From Flavobacterium sp. (GTDB taxonomy: Bacteria; Bacteroidota; Bacteroidia; Flavobacteriales; Flavobacteriaceae): DNA of 62,567 bases. Of this stretch, positions 26,360 to 34,222 are shown in pieces. The notes under the pieces are model-generated. The model was not told where the DNA came from, did no database searches, and saw only the letters and a list, made by a program, of their open reading frames with translations. Position 1 is the stretch's first letter, and each line of letters starts with the position of its first letter. The position numbers were made by a program, and so were the translations under genes. The stretch lies in the NCBI GenBank assembly GCA_025351785.1, contig JANXVF010000132.1:1-62567 (forward strand), read 5' to 3'.

Positions 26360-27073
26360 ATGAAAGCATCGTACCAAACTGAAACATATAATCCATCTAA
26401 AGCCTTTTTTGTCTTCTTTCCAATTTTTATAATGTTGACGGTTTCAATAATATACTTGGCAATTTTCGTTCGCAAACCTTCACTTGTAATTTGGGGATGG
26501 ATTATATTATGTACAGTACCTTTCTTGTTTCAAAAAAAGTTTCAAAATCTATTTACAAGAGAAGCTTTTATAGAATTTGATTATAATCAGTTTCTCGTGA
26601 AAGAACTAAAAAGAGATATTTTAAAAAGAGAAATCCTTTTATCGTGGTCAGAAATAAAATCTTATAAAATTGATTTCACGGCATCCAACAAAACATTTCT
26701 AACTATTTATTTAAAAAATAACAAAAAGCATAGTTTTATTTTCTGTGATAACAAAAATCAAGAACAAGCAATTTCAGAAAAGAGTGTATTTAGTATATTC
26801 TATTTTTTTATTACTCATTTTAATTCAACTCAAACCGATGAAAAAATTACAATTACACCAGGTTTCTTCTCAACTAAGCGAGGTACTCTTGTTCTATGGA
26901 TTATTACAGTAATAGCAACAATAGCAGTAATTATAAACTTCATTAACAATACTGCAATTTATCAATTGTTAATGCCAATATCAATACTCGCAGGGTTATT
27001 TCTGAAACGAGAAGGAAATAAAAAAGTTGCAGAGAATTTAAAAAATACTAAAGTCTACAATCCTTTTGAATGA
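26360..27073 (+). CDS. hypothetical membrane protein in an inverted-repeat cassette
   Basis: A 237-aa protein of no recognised family. Two N-terminal helices (about 18-38 and 42-58) are followed by a PH-like strand-rich cytoplasmic region (FIEFDYNQFLVKEL, WSEIKSYKI) and two C-terminal helices (about 178-197 and 203-219). This pattern suits membrane-anchored bPH-domain proteins, but that is weak. It is preceded by GGAA six nt before the ATG. The gene is bracketed by near-perfect inverted repeats, which suggests it was moved as a unit. Confidence 0.65.
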   Translation: MKASYQTETYNPSKAFFVFFPIFIMLTVSIIYLAIFVRKPSLVIWGWIILCTVPFLFQKKFQNLFTREAFIEFDYNQFLVKELKRDILKREILLSWSEIKSYKIDFTASNKTFLTIYLKNNKKHSFIFCDNKNQEQAISEKSVFSIFYFFITHFNSTQTDEKITITPGFFSTKRGTLVLWIITVIATIAVIINFINNTAIYQLLMPISILAGLFLKREGNKKVAENLKNTKVYNPFE

Positions 27074-27078
27074 AATTT

Positions 27079-27096
27079 GTAACTGCTGGTAACAGA
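27079..27096 (-). repeat. right inverted repeat flanking the cassette
   Basis: Begins GTAACTGCTGGTAACA on the plus strand and is the partner of 26304-26321 (15 of 18 matches in inverted orientation). It starts 6 nt after the cassette gene stop. Confidence 0.65.
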
Positions 27097-27099
27097 GGT

Positions 27100-27205
27100 T
27101 TTGCGATATTGCGGGTTTGGGGATTTTTCAGAAAGTAAGTTTTTAACTCAATAATTTGTTTATATTTATGAAGGCTCGATGTTCAATCGTCCGCAACATC
27201 GCAAA
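27100..27205 (+). repeat. long-range imperfect palindrome downstream of the cassette gene
   Basis: TTTGCGATATTGCGG (27100-27114) pairs with CCGCAACATCGCAAA (27191-27205) at 14 of 15 positions, with a 76-nt loop. The region is richer in G and C than its surroundings. It fills most of the gap before the photolyase-like gene. It recalls integron-type or REP-like single-strand folding sites, but neither identity is established. Confidence 0.6.
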
Positions 27206-27297
27206 GAGCGCGAGACGTTGAAATTTTTACAATAAAATGTATTAATTCAAACGAAAAATCATCAATAAAAATTATAAGAATTATTTCGAGTTAAAAT

Positions 27298-28758
27298 TTA
27301 AATATCATTTCTGTCTGAAATTGTATGCTTTTCAACAATTCTTTTAGAATCTTTTCTAACTTCTAAATCTTTTCGCATCGACCAGAAGAAATCGCTCGAA
27401 AAGCGTCTAGCTTCTTCTAAATTCACTATTGGGTAAGGATAGTCTTTTCCTGTTTCAAAATCGTATAACATTTGCTCTATAGGCGTAAGTTTCCATGGTT
27501 CATGAACAAATTCTGTGGGAATAGTTGCTAACTCTGGAACCCATTTTCGGATAAATATTCCGTCTGAATCGTGCTCGTAAGAATTTTTCACAGGATTATA
27601 AACTCGTAAAGTATTAATTCCTGTCACTCCAGCTTGCATTTGAATTTGTGGATAATGTATTCCAGGTTCAAAATCTAAAAATTGTTGTGCTAAATGTGGA
27701 CTACAATTTTGCCAAGGTTGAAACAAGTGATGTGTGTAAAAAGATACAACCAATGCGCGCATTCTAAAATTTAAATATCCAGTAGTATTTAAACATCTCA
27801 TGCAAGCATCAACTATCGGAACTCCAGTGTTTCCTTGCGCCCAAGCCAAATGGTGTTTGTCATTAACAACCTGATTTAATTTTCGAAAACCTTTATTTAC
27901 TGCTACAAACTCCATTTCACTTTCCATTTCAAATTTCTGAATAAAGTGTGATTGCCATCTTAATCGGGATGCAAAATTGCTAATTTGCCTTTTGTATTTG
28001 CCTTTTAAACTTGCATTCCAAGCGGCGGTATAAACTTGCCTAATTGATAAATTTCCCCAAGCTATATATGGTGATAATCTGCTACAACCTTTTCGGGCCA
28101 GCTCTGGCTTTGAAATATGTTTGCTGTAATTATCAACACGCTCATTTAAAAAGGTGTTTAAGTACTTCACGGCAGTTGGAGTTCCACCTTTTTGAAACGG
28201 TAATTCTAAATTAGTTTTTAAAGATGGTACAAAAAAGTGATTTTCAATTTCTTCTAAATCTTTATACTTAATAAAACTTCTTGAATCTGCTAGCAAAGGT
28301 AAAGGATCTTTATCCATAAAGTCACTCCAACTTTCTTTCCATAATTGTCTGTTTTTTAATCCTCTAATGATTCCGTTTGTGATGAATTCATTCCAAATTA
28401 TCCCATGATTTTTTAATAATTCGCTAATTGCAATATCTCTGTCATAAGTTAGCTTTATTCCAGTTTCTTGGTGCGAAAAAACTCCTGTAATGGCAATTAA
28501 TTCGATCAATTTTTTAAAAACTAATACCGCTTCTCCTTCAACTATTAATATTTGGGTATGAAATTGTTGTAATTCTTTTTGCAAAGATTCTAACGATTGT
28601 TTTATGAAATCAAAATGTCGTTGGCTGTAGTGATGATCATTTTGTAATGAAGGTTCAAAAATATAAAGCAGTAAGACCTTACCAGAAGTTGATAAAGCTT
28701 TATTTAGTGCTTCATTATCAAGTAAGCGTAAATCTCTTTTAAACCAAACAATCTTCAT
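27298..28758 (-). CDS. divergent photolyase/cryptochrome family flavoprotein
   Basis: A 486-aa protein. The chosen start is [14 protein letters not shown], the conserved photolyase N-terminus; earlier in-frame codons are lysine/asparagine noise. It has an antenna alpha/beta domain and a helical FAD domain ([32 protein letters not shown]). At the flavin site it has [13 protein letters not shown] where class I enzymes have [13 protein letters not shown], so the Asp of the motif is Thr here. A repair enzyme or light sensor is possible. It is 49 nt downstream of a true photolyase gene in the same operon. Confidence 0.82.
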   Translation of the reverse strand: MKIVWFKRDLRLLDNEALNKALSTSGKVLLLYIFEPSLQNDHHYSQRHFDFIKQSLESLQKELQQFHTQILIVEGEAVLVFKKLIELIAITGVFSHQETGIKLTYDRDIAISELLKNHGIIWNEFITNGIIRGLKNRQLWKESWSDFMDKDPLPLLADSRSFIKYKDLEEIENHFFVPSLKTNLELPFQKGGTPTAVKYLNTFLNERVDNYSKHISKPELARKGCSRLSPYIAWGNLSIRQVYTAAWNASLKGKYKRQISNFASRLRWQSHFIQKFEMESEMEFVAVNKGFRKLNQVVNDKHHLAWAQGNTGVPIVDACMRCLNTTGYLNFRMRALVVSFYTHHLFQPWQNCSPHLAQQFLDFEPGIHYPQIQMQAGVTGINTLRVYNPVKNSYEHDSDGIFIRKWVPELATIPTEFVHEPWKLTPIEQMLYDFETGKDYPYPIVNLEEARRFSSDFFWSMRKDLEVRKDSKRIVEKHTISDRNDI

Positions 28759-28807
28759 TATGCAAAAAAAATTAAACTTAAGACTTTTATTTTTTTTAAA
28801 AATCGGG

Positions 28808-30094
28808 TTAACCAACCGCATTTTTATAAACTTTTAAACATCTTTCGCGAGCCATTTTATGTTCGACTATTGGCTCTGGGTAATATTGTGAATCAATTTC
28901 TGGTATCCATTTTTTTATATATTTTAATTCCTTATCAAATTTTTTAATTTGCTCAGTAGGATTAAAAATTCTAAAATATGGAGCCGCATCTACACCACTT
29001 CCCGCTGCCCATTGCCAATTTCCTACATTACTAGACTGTTCATAATCTAGGAGTTTTTGAGCAAAATAAGTTTCGCCCCAACGCCAATCAATTAATAAAT
29101 GTTTGCACAAAAAACTAGCAGTTATCATACGAACTCTGTTGTGCATATGCCCGGTAGAATTTAGCTCTCTCATCCCAGCATCTACAAAAGGATAACCAGT
29201 TTTGCCCTCGCACCATTTTTGAAATAAAACTTCATTATTTTCCCACTTTATTCCGTCATATTTAGGTCTGAAACTTGATTTGTTTGTATGTGGAAAATGC
29301 CATAAAATTTGCATAAAAAATTCTCTCCAAATTAATTCTTTAAAAAAAGTTTCATTGTTGCTTTCAATTGCTTTGGACACCATTTTTCTAATAGAAACAG
29401 CACCAAAACGCAGATAAACACCTAGGTAAGAAGTTTTATTTAATGATGGAAAATTTCTTGTTGCTTCATAATTATTTATTAAATCTGAAGAAATATCAAA
29501 ATTTGTAATTTTTATTGAAGACGGTTCAAATCCGATTGAGCTTAAACTTAAAAACGGATAGGAGTGGAGCTTTATATTTTGTAAATTATCTTCTGATTTA
29601 TAGTATGTTAAATTTATTGATTTAAATAATGACTTCCATTTATTTGAATAAGGAGTATAAACCACATAAGGCGTTCCATCATCTTTTACAACTTCACTTT
29701 TTTCAAAAATAACTTGGTCTTTACTTGTTTTAAACTCAATAGAATTTTCTTTGAATAATTGATATAATTCCAAATCTCTTTTGCGAGCATAAGGTTCATA
29801 ATCATGATTTGTAAAAACAGATTTGATTGAATTTTCAGATATAATTTTCTTGAAAACATCAATAGGTTTGCCATGAAATACAGCTAATGACCTGCCAAAT
29901 TTAAGTAACTCTGATTGAATTTTTTCTAATTGAGAATGTATGAAGGTAACTCGAGCATCATCCTTTGGTAATTCTGAAAGAATTGAATCATCAAAAATAA
30001 AAATGGGAAGAACCTCTTTACCACTTGTAAGAGCGTGAAATAAACCTGTATTGTCATCTAATCTTAAATCTCTGCGAAACCAAAAAACATTCAT
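28808..30094 (-). CDS. phrB: class I CPD deoxyribodipyrimidine photolyase
   Basis: A 428-aa photolyase that repairs UV-induced pyrimidine dimers using blue light. N-terminal [15 protein letters not shown], the FAD-binding GAVSIRKM region, [36 protein letters not shown] and [13 protein letters not shown] are all canonical. Slightly shorter than E. coli PhrB (472 aa), chiefly in the antenna domain. It lies in a minus-strand operon with SRPBCC, SDR and a second photolyase-like gene. Confidence 0.95.
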   Translation of the reverse strand: MNVFWFRRDLRLDDNTGLFHALTSGKEVLPIFIFDDSILSELPKDDARVTFIHSQLEKIQSELLKFGRSLAVFHGKPIDVFKKIISENSIKSVFTNHDYEPYARKRDLELYQLFKENSIEFKTSKDQVIFEKSEVVKDDGTPYVVYTPYSNKWKSLFKSINLTYYKSEDNLQNIKLHSYPFLSLSSIGFEPSSIKITNFDISSDLINNYEATRNFPSLNKTSYLGVYLRFGAVSIRKMVSKAIESNNETFFKELIWREFFMQILWHFPHTNKSSFRPKYDGIKWENNEVLFQKWCEGKTGYPFVDAGMRELNSTGHMHNRVRMITASFLCKHLLIDWRWGETYFAQKLLDYEQSSNVGNWQWAAGSGVDAAPYFRIFNPTEQIKKFDKELKYIKKWIPEIDSQYYPEPIVEHKMARERCLKVYKNAVG

Positions 30095-30146
30095 ATATTA
30101 AAATTTATTTGATATTTATAAAATAGATATACAAGTATTTTTTTGT

Positions 30147-30845
30147 TTATCCGTTTACCAATAATGAAGACATACCGCCATCGACGTGAAAAATTTGTCC
30201 CGAAATCCAATTACTTTTTTCGCTTAATAAAAAATTTGCCATTTGAGCAACATCTTGTGATGTACCCACTTTTTTCATTGGATTACGCAAGGCAGATTTT
30301 TCTTTTTTTTCATCGCTGTTTAAAAATTTATTTGCCAAAGGTGTATCTGTTAATGACGGAGCGATAACATTAACTCTAATTTTCGGAGCATATTCTGCTG
30401 CTAAAGCTTTTGCAAATCCCTCAATAGCTCCTTTTGATGCAGCCACGCTTGTATGAAAAGGCATTCCCATTTTTACTGCAACTGTGCTAAATAAAACAAT
30501 ACTTGATTGATTTGAAGCAGTCAAATTAGGTAAAACACTTTGAATTACTTTTACCAAACTTAAGAAATTTATATTCATATCACTCTCAAATGCATCTAAT
30601 TTTAAGGCTTTAAAAGGCCTTAAATTGATACTTCCAGGACAATAAACTAAACCATCAATTACCTCAGGAAGTTTTGATACATCCAAAGTATCTGTTAAAA
30701 CATCAAAAGGAATATGTGTTACATTCATATCAGAAATTGATTCATTTGTTCTTGATGCCACAAAAACTTTATTATCATATTGTAATTCAGATGCTATTGC
30801 CAATCCTATTCCGTAAGATCCACCTATTAAAAGTATATTTTTCAT
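30147..30845 (-). CDS. SDR family oxidoreductase lacking the catalytic Tyr
   Basis: A 232-aa Rossmann-fold protein. The cofactor loop is GGSYGIG (8-14) and the mid-domain motif is YCPGS. The active-site Ser is Ser120 and Lys is Lys138, but the YxxxK tyrosine position is Val134 (HTSVAASKG). The C-terminal VDGG motif is intact. It may bind NAD(P) with altered chemistry or none. Lies 6 nt below the SRPBCC gene and 52 nt above the photolyase gene, a known type of light-associated gene grouping. Confidence 0.85.
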   Translation of the reverse strand: MKNILLIGGSYGIGLAIASELQYDNKVFVASRTNESISDMNVTHIPFDVLTDTLDVSKLPEVIDGLVYCPGSINLRPFKALKLDAFESDMNINFLSLVKVIQSVLPNLTASNQSSIVLFSTVAVKMGMPFHTSVAASKGAIEGFAKALAAEYAPKIRVNVIAPSLTDTPLANKFLNSDEKKEKSALRNPMKKVGTSQDVAQMANFLLSEKSNWISGQIFHVDGGMSSLLVNG

Positions 30846-30851
30846 AAATTA

Positions 30852-31325
30852 TTAATTAGTAATTTTAAATTCGCCAAACATTTCAATTAATTTTTTTCTT
30901 CTGTATTCAAATATTTCATCTAATTTAGGTTTAACCAAAAAAGGATGAATAAATTGTCCTAAAATGCCTAAGGGAATTTTATAATCTACAATATCTTCCA
31001 TCTCTACACCACCAGGAATTTCTTTTAAGAAGTGCTTGTGATGCCATAAAGAATAAGGACCAAAGCGTTGTTCATCTACAAAATATTTTTTATATTCTAC
31101 CTGAGTAATTTCTGTGACCCATTTGGTTGGTATTCCCAAAACAGGTGTAACACTATATTGAATTATTTGACCAGCAAACATTGGTCTATCGGCACCCGAA
31201 AGTATCTTAAACCCCATATATTCTGGCGTTATTTTCTGTAAATTTTCAGGATTTGATAGTAACTCCCATGCAAGGTCAAGTGTTGTTGGTATTTTTTGTT
31301 TGGTATGTAAATTGTAGATTTTCAT
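30852..31325 (-). CDS. SRPBCC (START-like) family protein
   Basis: A 157-aa helix-grip protein of the polyketide cyclase/SRPBCC type. It opens with NLHTKQKIPTTLDLAWE, has LLSNPENLQKITPEYMGF, the WVTEITQVE strand and the C-terminal long helix (PFLVKPKLDEIFEYRRKKL). Such proteins bind hydrophobic ligands. It is the first gene of the photolyase operon; similar SRPBCC genes accompany photolyase and SDR genes in light-induced clusters of other bacteria (inference for role here). Confidence 0.85.
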   Translation of the reverse strand: MKIYNLHTKQKIPTTLDLAWELLSNPENLQKITPEYMGFKILSGADRPMFAGQIIQYSVTPVLGIPTKWVTEITQVEYKKYFVDEQRFGPYSLWHHKHFLKEIPGGVEMEDIVDYKIPLGILGQFIHPFLVKPKLDEIFEYRRKKLIEMFGEFKITN

Positions 31326-31432
31326 TAAAATAATTTTTGTAAAAATACATAATGTTTAATGATATTCAAAATAAGTTAAACACAATATTTTTCATTTAAG
31401 TTTATATTAACATATCAGCAAAATACTATTTG

Positions 31433-31440
31433 TAAATTTG
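31433..31440 (+). promoter_or_regulatory. Bacteroidota -7 box for DUF2911 gene
   Basis: TAAATTTG matches TAnnTTTG and ends 20 nt before the ATG at 31461. A second near match lies 9 nt upstream. Confidence 0.45.
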
Positions 31441-31460
31441 TCAAAATTAAATAAAAAGAT

Positions 31461-32315
31461 ATGAAAAAAGTTATTGTAGTATTGGCATTTATCATTGCTA
31501 ATTTTGCCATTGAAGCTCAGGTTAAAACTCCAGCTCCAAGTCCTAAATCGACAATAGACCAAGTTGTTGGATTAACAAATGTTGAAATTGTTTATTCTCG
31601 TCCAAGCGCTAAAGGTCGAACAATTTTTGGCGATTTAGTTCCTTTTGGAAAAGTATGGAGAACTGGTGCAAATGAAAACACAACAATATCGTTTAGTGAT
31701 GATATTATCATTGATGGTAAAACATTACCAAAAGGGAAATATGCTTTATACACAAATCCTAAAGCTGACAATTGGGAAATTATTTTTTATAGAACTACCG
31801 ACAATTGGGGAAATCCAGAAGAGTGGAAAGATAGTGATGTTGCTTTGAAAGCCAATGCAAAACCAATGGCAAATGATAGAAAATTAGAAACTTTTACCCT
31901 TGGAATCAATAATGTAACAAATGACAGCGCCGATTTAGAAATTTCTTGGGAAAAGACTTTTGTTGCACTAAAATTTGAAGTTCCTACACAAAAATCGGCT
32001 ATGGCAAGTATTACAAAAGCATTAGCAGGTCCAACTGCAGGAGATTATTTTTCATCTGCTCAATATTTTTATCAATCAAACGGCGATTTAAATAAGGCTT
32101 TAGAGTATGTTAACAAAGCTCTATCTATGAATAAAGCAGGTGAGGATTTACCATTTTGGTATTTACGTCAAAAATCTTTAATACAAGCAAAATTAAATGA
32201 TAAAAAAGGAGCAATAGAAACTGCAAAATTATCATTAGCAGGAGCACAGAAAGAAAAAAATATGGATTACGTAAAAATGAATTCTGATAGCATTGCAGAA
32301 TGGAGCAAAAAGTAA
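31461..32315 (+). CDS. DUF2911 family exported protein
   Basis: A 284-aa protein with a signal peptide (1-19, IEAQ). Residues about 28-170 carry the DUF2911 signature VEIVYSRPSAKGRTIFG, FGKVWRTGANENTT and LPKGKYALYT. A C-terminal TPR-like helical segment (about 190-280, DLNKALEYVNKAL) follows. The function of DUF2911 is unknown; it is common in Bacteroidota envelopes. Transcribed alone and ended by a shared bidirectional terminator. Confidence 0.9.
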   Translation: MKKVIVVLAFIIANFAIEAQVKTPAPSPKSTIDQVVGLTNVEIVYSRPSAKGRTIFGDLVPFGKVWRTGANENTTISFSDDIIIDGKTLPKGKYALYTNPKADNWEIIFYRTTDNWGNPEEWKDSDVALKANAKPMANDRKLETFTLGINNVTNDSADLEISWEKTFVALKFEVPTQKSAMASITKALAGPTAGDYFSSAQYFYQSNGDLNKALEYVNKALSMNKAGEDLPFWYLRQKSLIQAKLNDKKGAIETAKLSLAGAQKEKNMDYVKMNSDSIAEWSKK

Positions 32316-32345
32316 AATTTACTTTTAGTTTATTTATAGTTAATA

Positions 32346-32386
32346 AAATATCCAAATTATATAATTATAATTTGGATATTTTTTTG
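32346..32386. terminator. bidirectional terminator between DUF2911 and symporter genes
   Basis: A long perfect-looking stem (AATATCCAAATTATA against its complement) with a tiny loop, followed by a T run on the plus strand and flanked by an A run on the left. It serves the plus-strand DUF2911 gene and probably the minus-strand symporter, whose stop codon (32365-32367) sits in the loop. Confidence 0.85.
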
Positions 32387-34062
32387 TTTTTATTCAAAAT
32401 TATTTGTGCAGACATTGACAGAATAACAACTAATACAGCGCCTATAAAATTTAACCACAAGAAGCTTACTATATCGAGATAATAAATATAAAATATTAGA
32501 AGTTGGCTAATTAATGCGCTATAAAATATAGCACTTGCTTTTACATATTTTATATAAAATCCAACCAAAAATATTCCTAATACAGTACCATAAAATATAG
32601 AACCTACAATATTTACTAATTGTATTAAATTTTCAAATAGTGTCCCTACACAAGCAAATAAAATTGCTATTACACCCCACAATAAGGTAAAATATTTAGT
32701 TGCGTTTACAAAATATTTATCAGATTTCTGGGTTTTTAAGTTACGTTTATAAATATCTATTGAGGTTGTTGATGCCAAAGCATTTAATCCAGATGCCGTT
32801 GACGACATTGCGGCAGACAAAATTACAGCTAACAATAATCCTATTAATCCTTTTGGTAAATAATTCAAAATAAAGTAAATAAAAACATAATCTTTATCGT
32901 TAGTTTCTGATTTTGGATTTGCTTTTGAGATTAATTCTTTTGCTTGATCGCGCAAATCTTTTTCTTTACCTGAGAGGGCTATAAGCTTATTTCTTAATAT
33001 CGGATTATCATAATTTTGATTCAAATGATCAATATATAAAAGATTAAATTCCTTTTTTTCATCTGTTAAATCTTTTAATTGTTTTTCTAAATTATGATAT
33101 TTATCTGCATATACAGATTTTTCTATAATTTCTTTATTAACAGGATTAAAATTTAAAGGGACATCATTAAATTGAAAAAACACAAATACCATAACTCCTA
33201 TTAGTAAAATAAAAAACTGCATTGGAACTTTAAGAAAACCATTCATTATTAACCCCATTTGACTTTCTTTGTCAGATTTGCCAGATAAATAGCGTCCCAC
33301 CTGAGATTGATCTGTACCAAAATATGCTAAACTCAGGAAAAATCCTCCAGCTATACCGCTCCAAAAAGTATAACGTTCGTTTGGGTCAATTGAGAAATTT
33401 ACAATGTTCATTTTTTCATTTGCTCCTGCAATGTGAATGGCGTTTGAAAACGTCATTTCGTTTGGGAGTAAGTGTAGTATGAGAAAAAATGTAATAATCA
33501 TACCACTCATAATTACAAACATTTGTTGTTTTTGAGTTACATTAACTGCTTTGGTTCCGCCTGAAAATGTGTAAATAATTACTAAAATTCCGATAATTAT
33601 ATTTAGCAATGTCAAGTTCCATCCAAGTAATGTTGATAAAATTATAGATGGTGCATAAATCGTTAATCCAGTTCCAAGACCGCGTTGAATCATGAATAAT
33701 ATAGAAGCCAAAGTTCTGGTTTTCAAATCAAAACGTTGCTCCAAAAATTCATAGGCTGTAAACACTTTTAACCGATTGTATATTGGTATAAAAGTCACAC
33801 ATATTACTACCATCGCAATAGGTAATCCAAAATAGAATTGAACAAAACCCATTCCGTCATGATAAGCCTGACCAGGAGTTGACAAAAATGTAATTGCACT
33901 GGCTTGAGTTGCCATTACAGATAATCCGACAGTCCACCAATTAGTTTGTCTGTTACCTAAAATATAATCTTCTACATTTTTACTTCCTTTAGTTTTATAA
34001 ACACCATAAATTACTATAAATGATAGTGTTAATACTAAAATAATCCAATCTAGTTTAGTCAT
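32365..34062 (-). CDS. sodium:solute symporter (SSS) family
   Basis: A 565-aa permease with about 13 helices and the SSS core pattern (QASAITFLSTPGQAY in the first half, GTDQSQVGRYLSG in the middle, SAAMSSTASGLNALAS later). A ~95-residue hydrophilic, helical insert lies at about 305-395. The ATG is one nt after the stop of a 34-aa membrane peptide gene, so they are probably coupled. The substrate (sugar, acid or amine) cannot be read, but a deacetylase gene upstream hints at an amino-sugar-like compound (inference). Confidence 0.88.
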   Translation of the reverse strand: MTKLDWIILVLTLSFIVIYGVYKTKGSKNVEDYILGNRQTNWWTVGLSVMATQASAITFLSTPGQAYHDGMGFVQFYFGLPIAMVVICVTFIPIYNRLKVFTAYEFLEQRFDLKTRTLASILFMIQRGLGTGLTIYAPSIILSTLLGWNLTLLNIIIGILVIIYTFSGGTKAVNVTQKQQMFVIMSGMIITFFLILHLLPNEMTFSNAIHIAGANEKMNIVNFSIDPNERYTFWSGIAGGFFLSLAYFGTDQSQVGRYLSGKSDKESQMGLIMNGFLKVPMQFFILLIGVMVFVFFQFNDVPLNFNPVNKEIIEKSVYADKYHNLEKQLKDLTDEKKEFNLLYIDHLNQNYDNPILRNKLIALSGKEKDLRDQAKELISKANPKSETNDKDYVFIYFILNYLPKGLIGLLLAVILSAAMSSTASGLNALASTTSIDIYKRNLKTQKSDKYFVNATKYFTLLWGVIAILFACVGTLFENLIQLVNIVGSIFYGTVLGIFLVGFYIKYVKASAIFYSALISQLLIFYIYYLDIVSFLWLNFIGAVLVVILSMSAQIILNKNKKISKL

Positions 34063-34063
34063 T

Positions 34064-34168
34064 TTAGGAATAAATTTGCATTATAACAAAAAATATAATG
34101 ATGTATATGGCATTCATTACTAATAGCCAAGTATAGCTATTTTTCATTTTATTTTTTTCTTGACTCAT
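34064..34168 (-). CDS. 34-aa membrane peptide upstream of the symporter
   Basis: A short ORF starting MSQEKNKMKNSYTWLLV and having one helix (about residues 12-32). The stop TAA is followed by one A and then the symporter ATG. It is long enough to be one membrane-spanning peptide. E. coli YhdT-PanF and DUF485/DUF4212 pairs show that SSS permeases can have small membrane partners; whether this is such a partner is inference. A second in-frame ATG (codon 8) is an alternative start. Confidence 0.6.
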   Translation of the reverse strand: MSQEKNKMKNSYTWLLVMNAIYIIIFFVIMQIYS

Positions 34169-34222
34169 TTTTTTTAAAAATTAGGGTTTCTAAGGTTTTA
34201 TTATTTAATTGCAAGTGAATAT

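Noticed and set aside
27100..27205. Integron attC site as a firm call
   Set aside because: The palindrome is real, but only one half-convincing core sequence is seen and no integrase is in the window, so it is reported as a repeat only.
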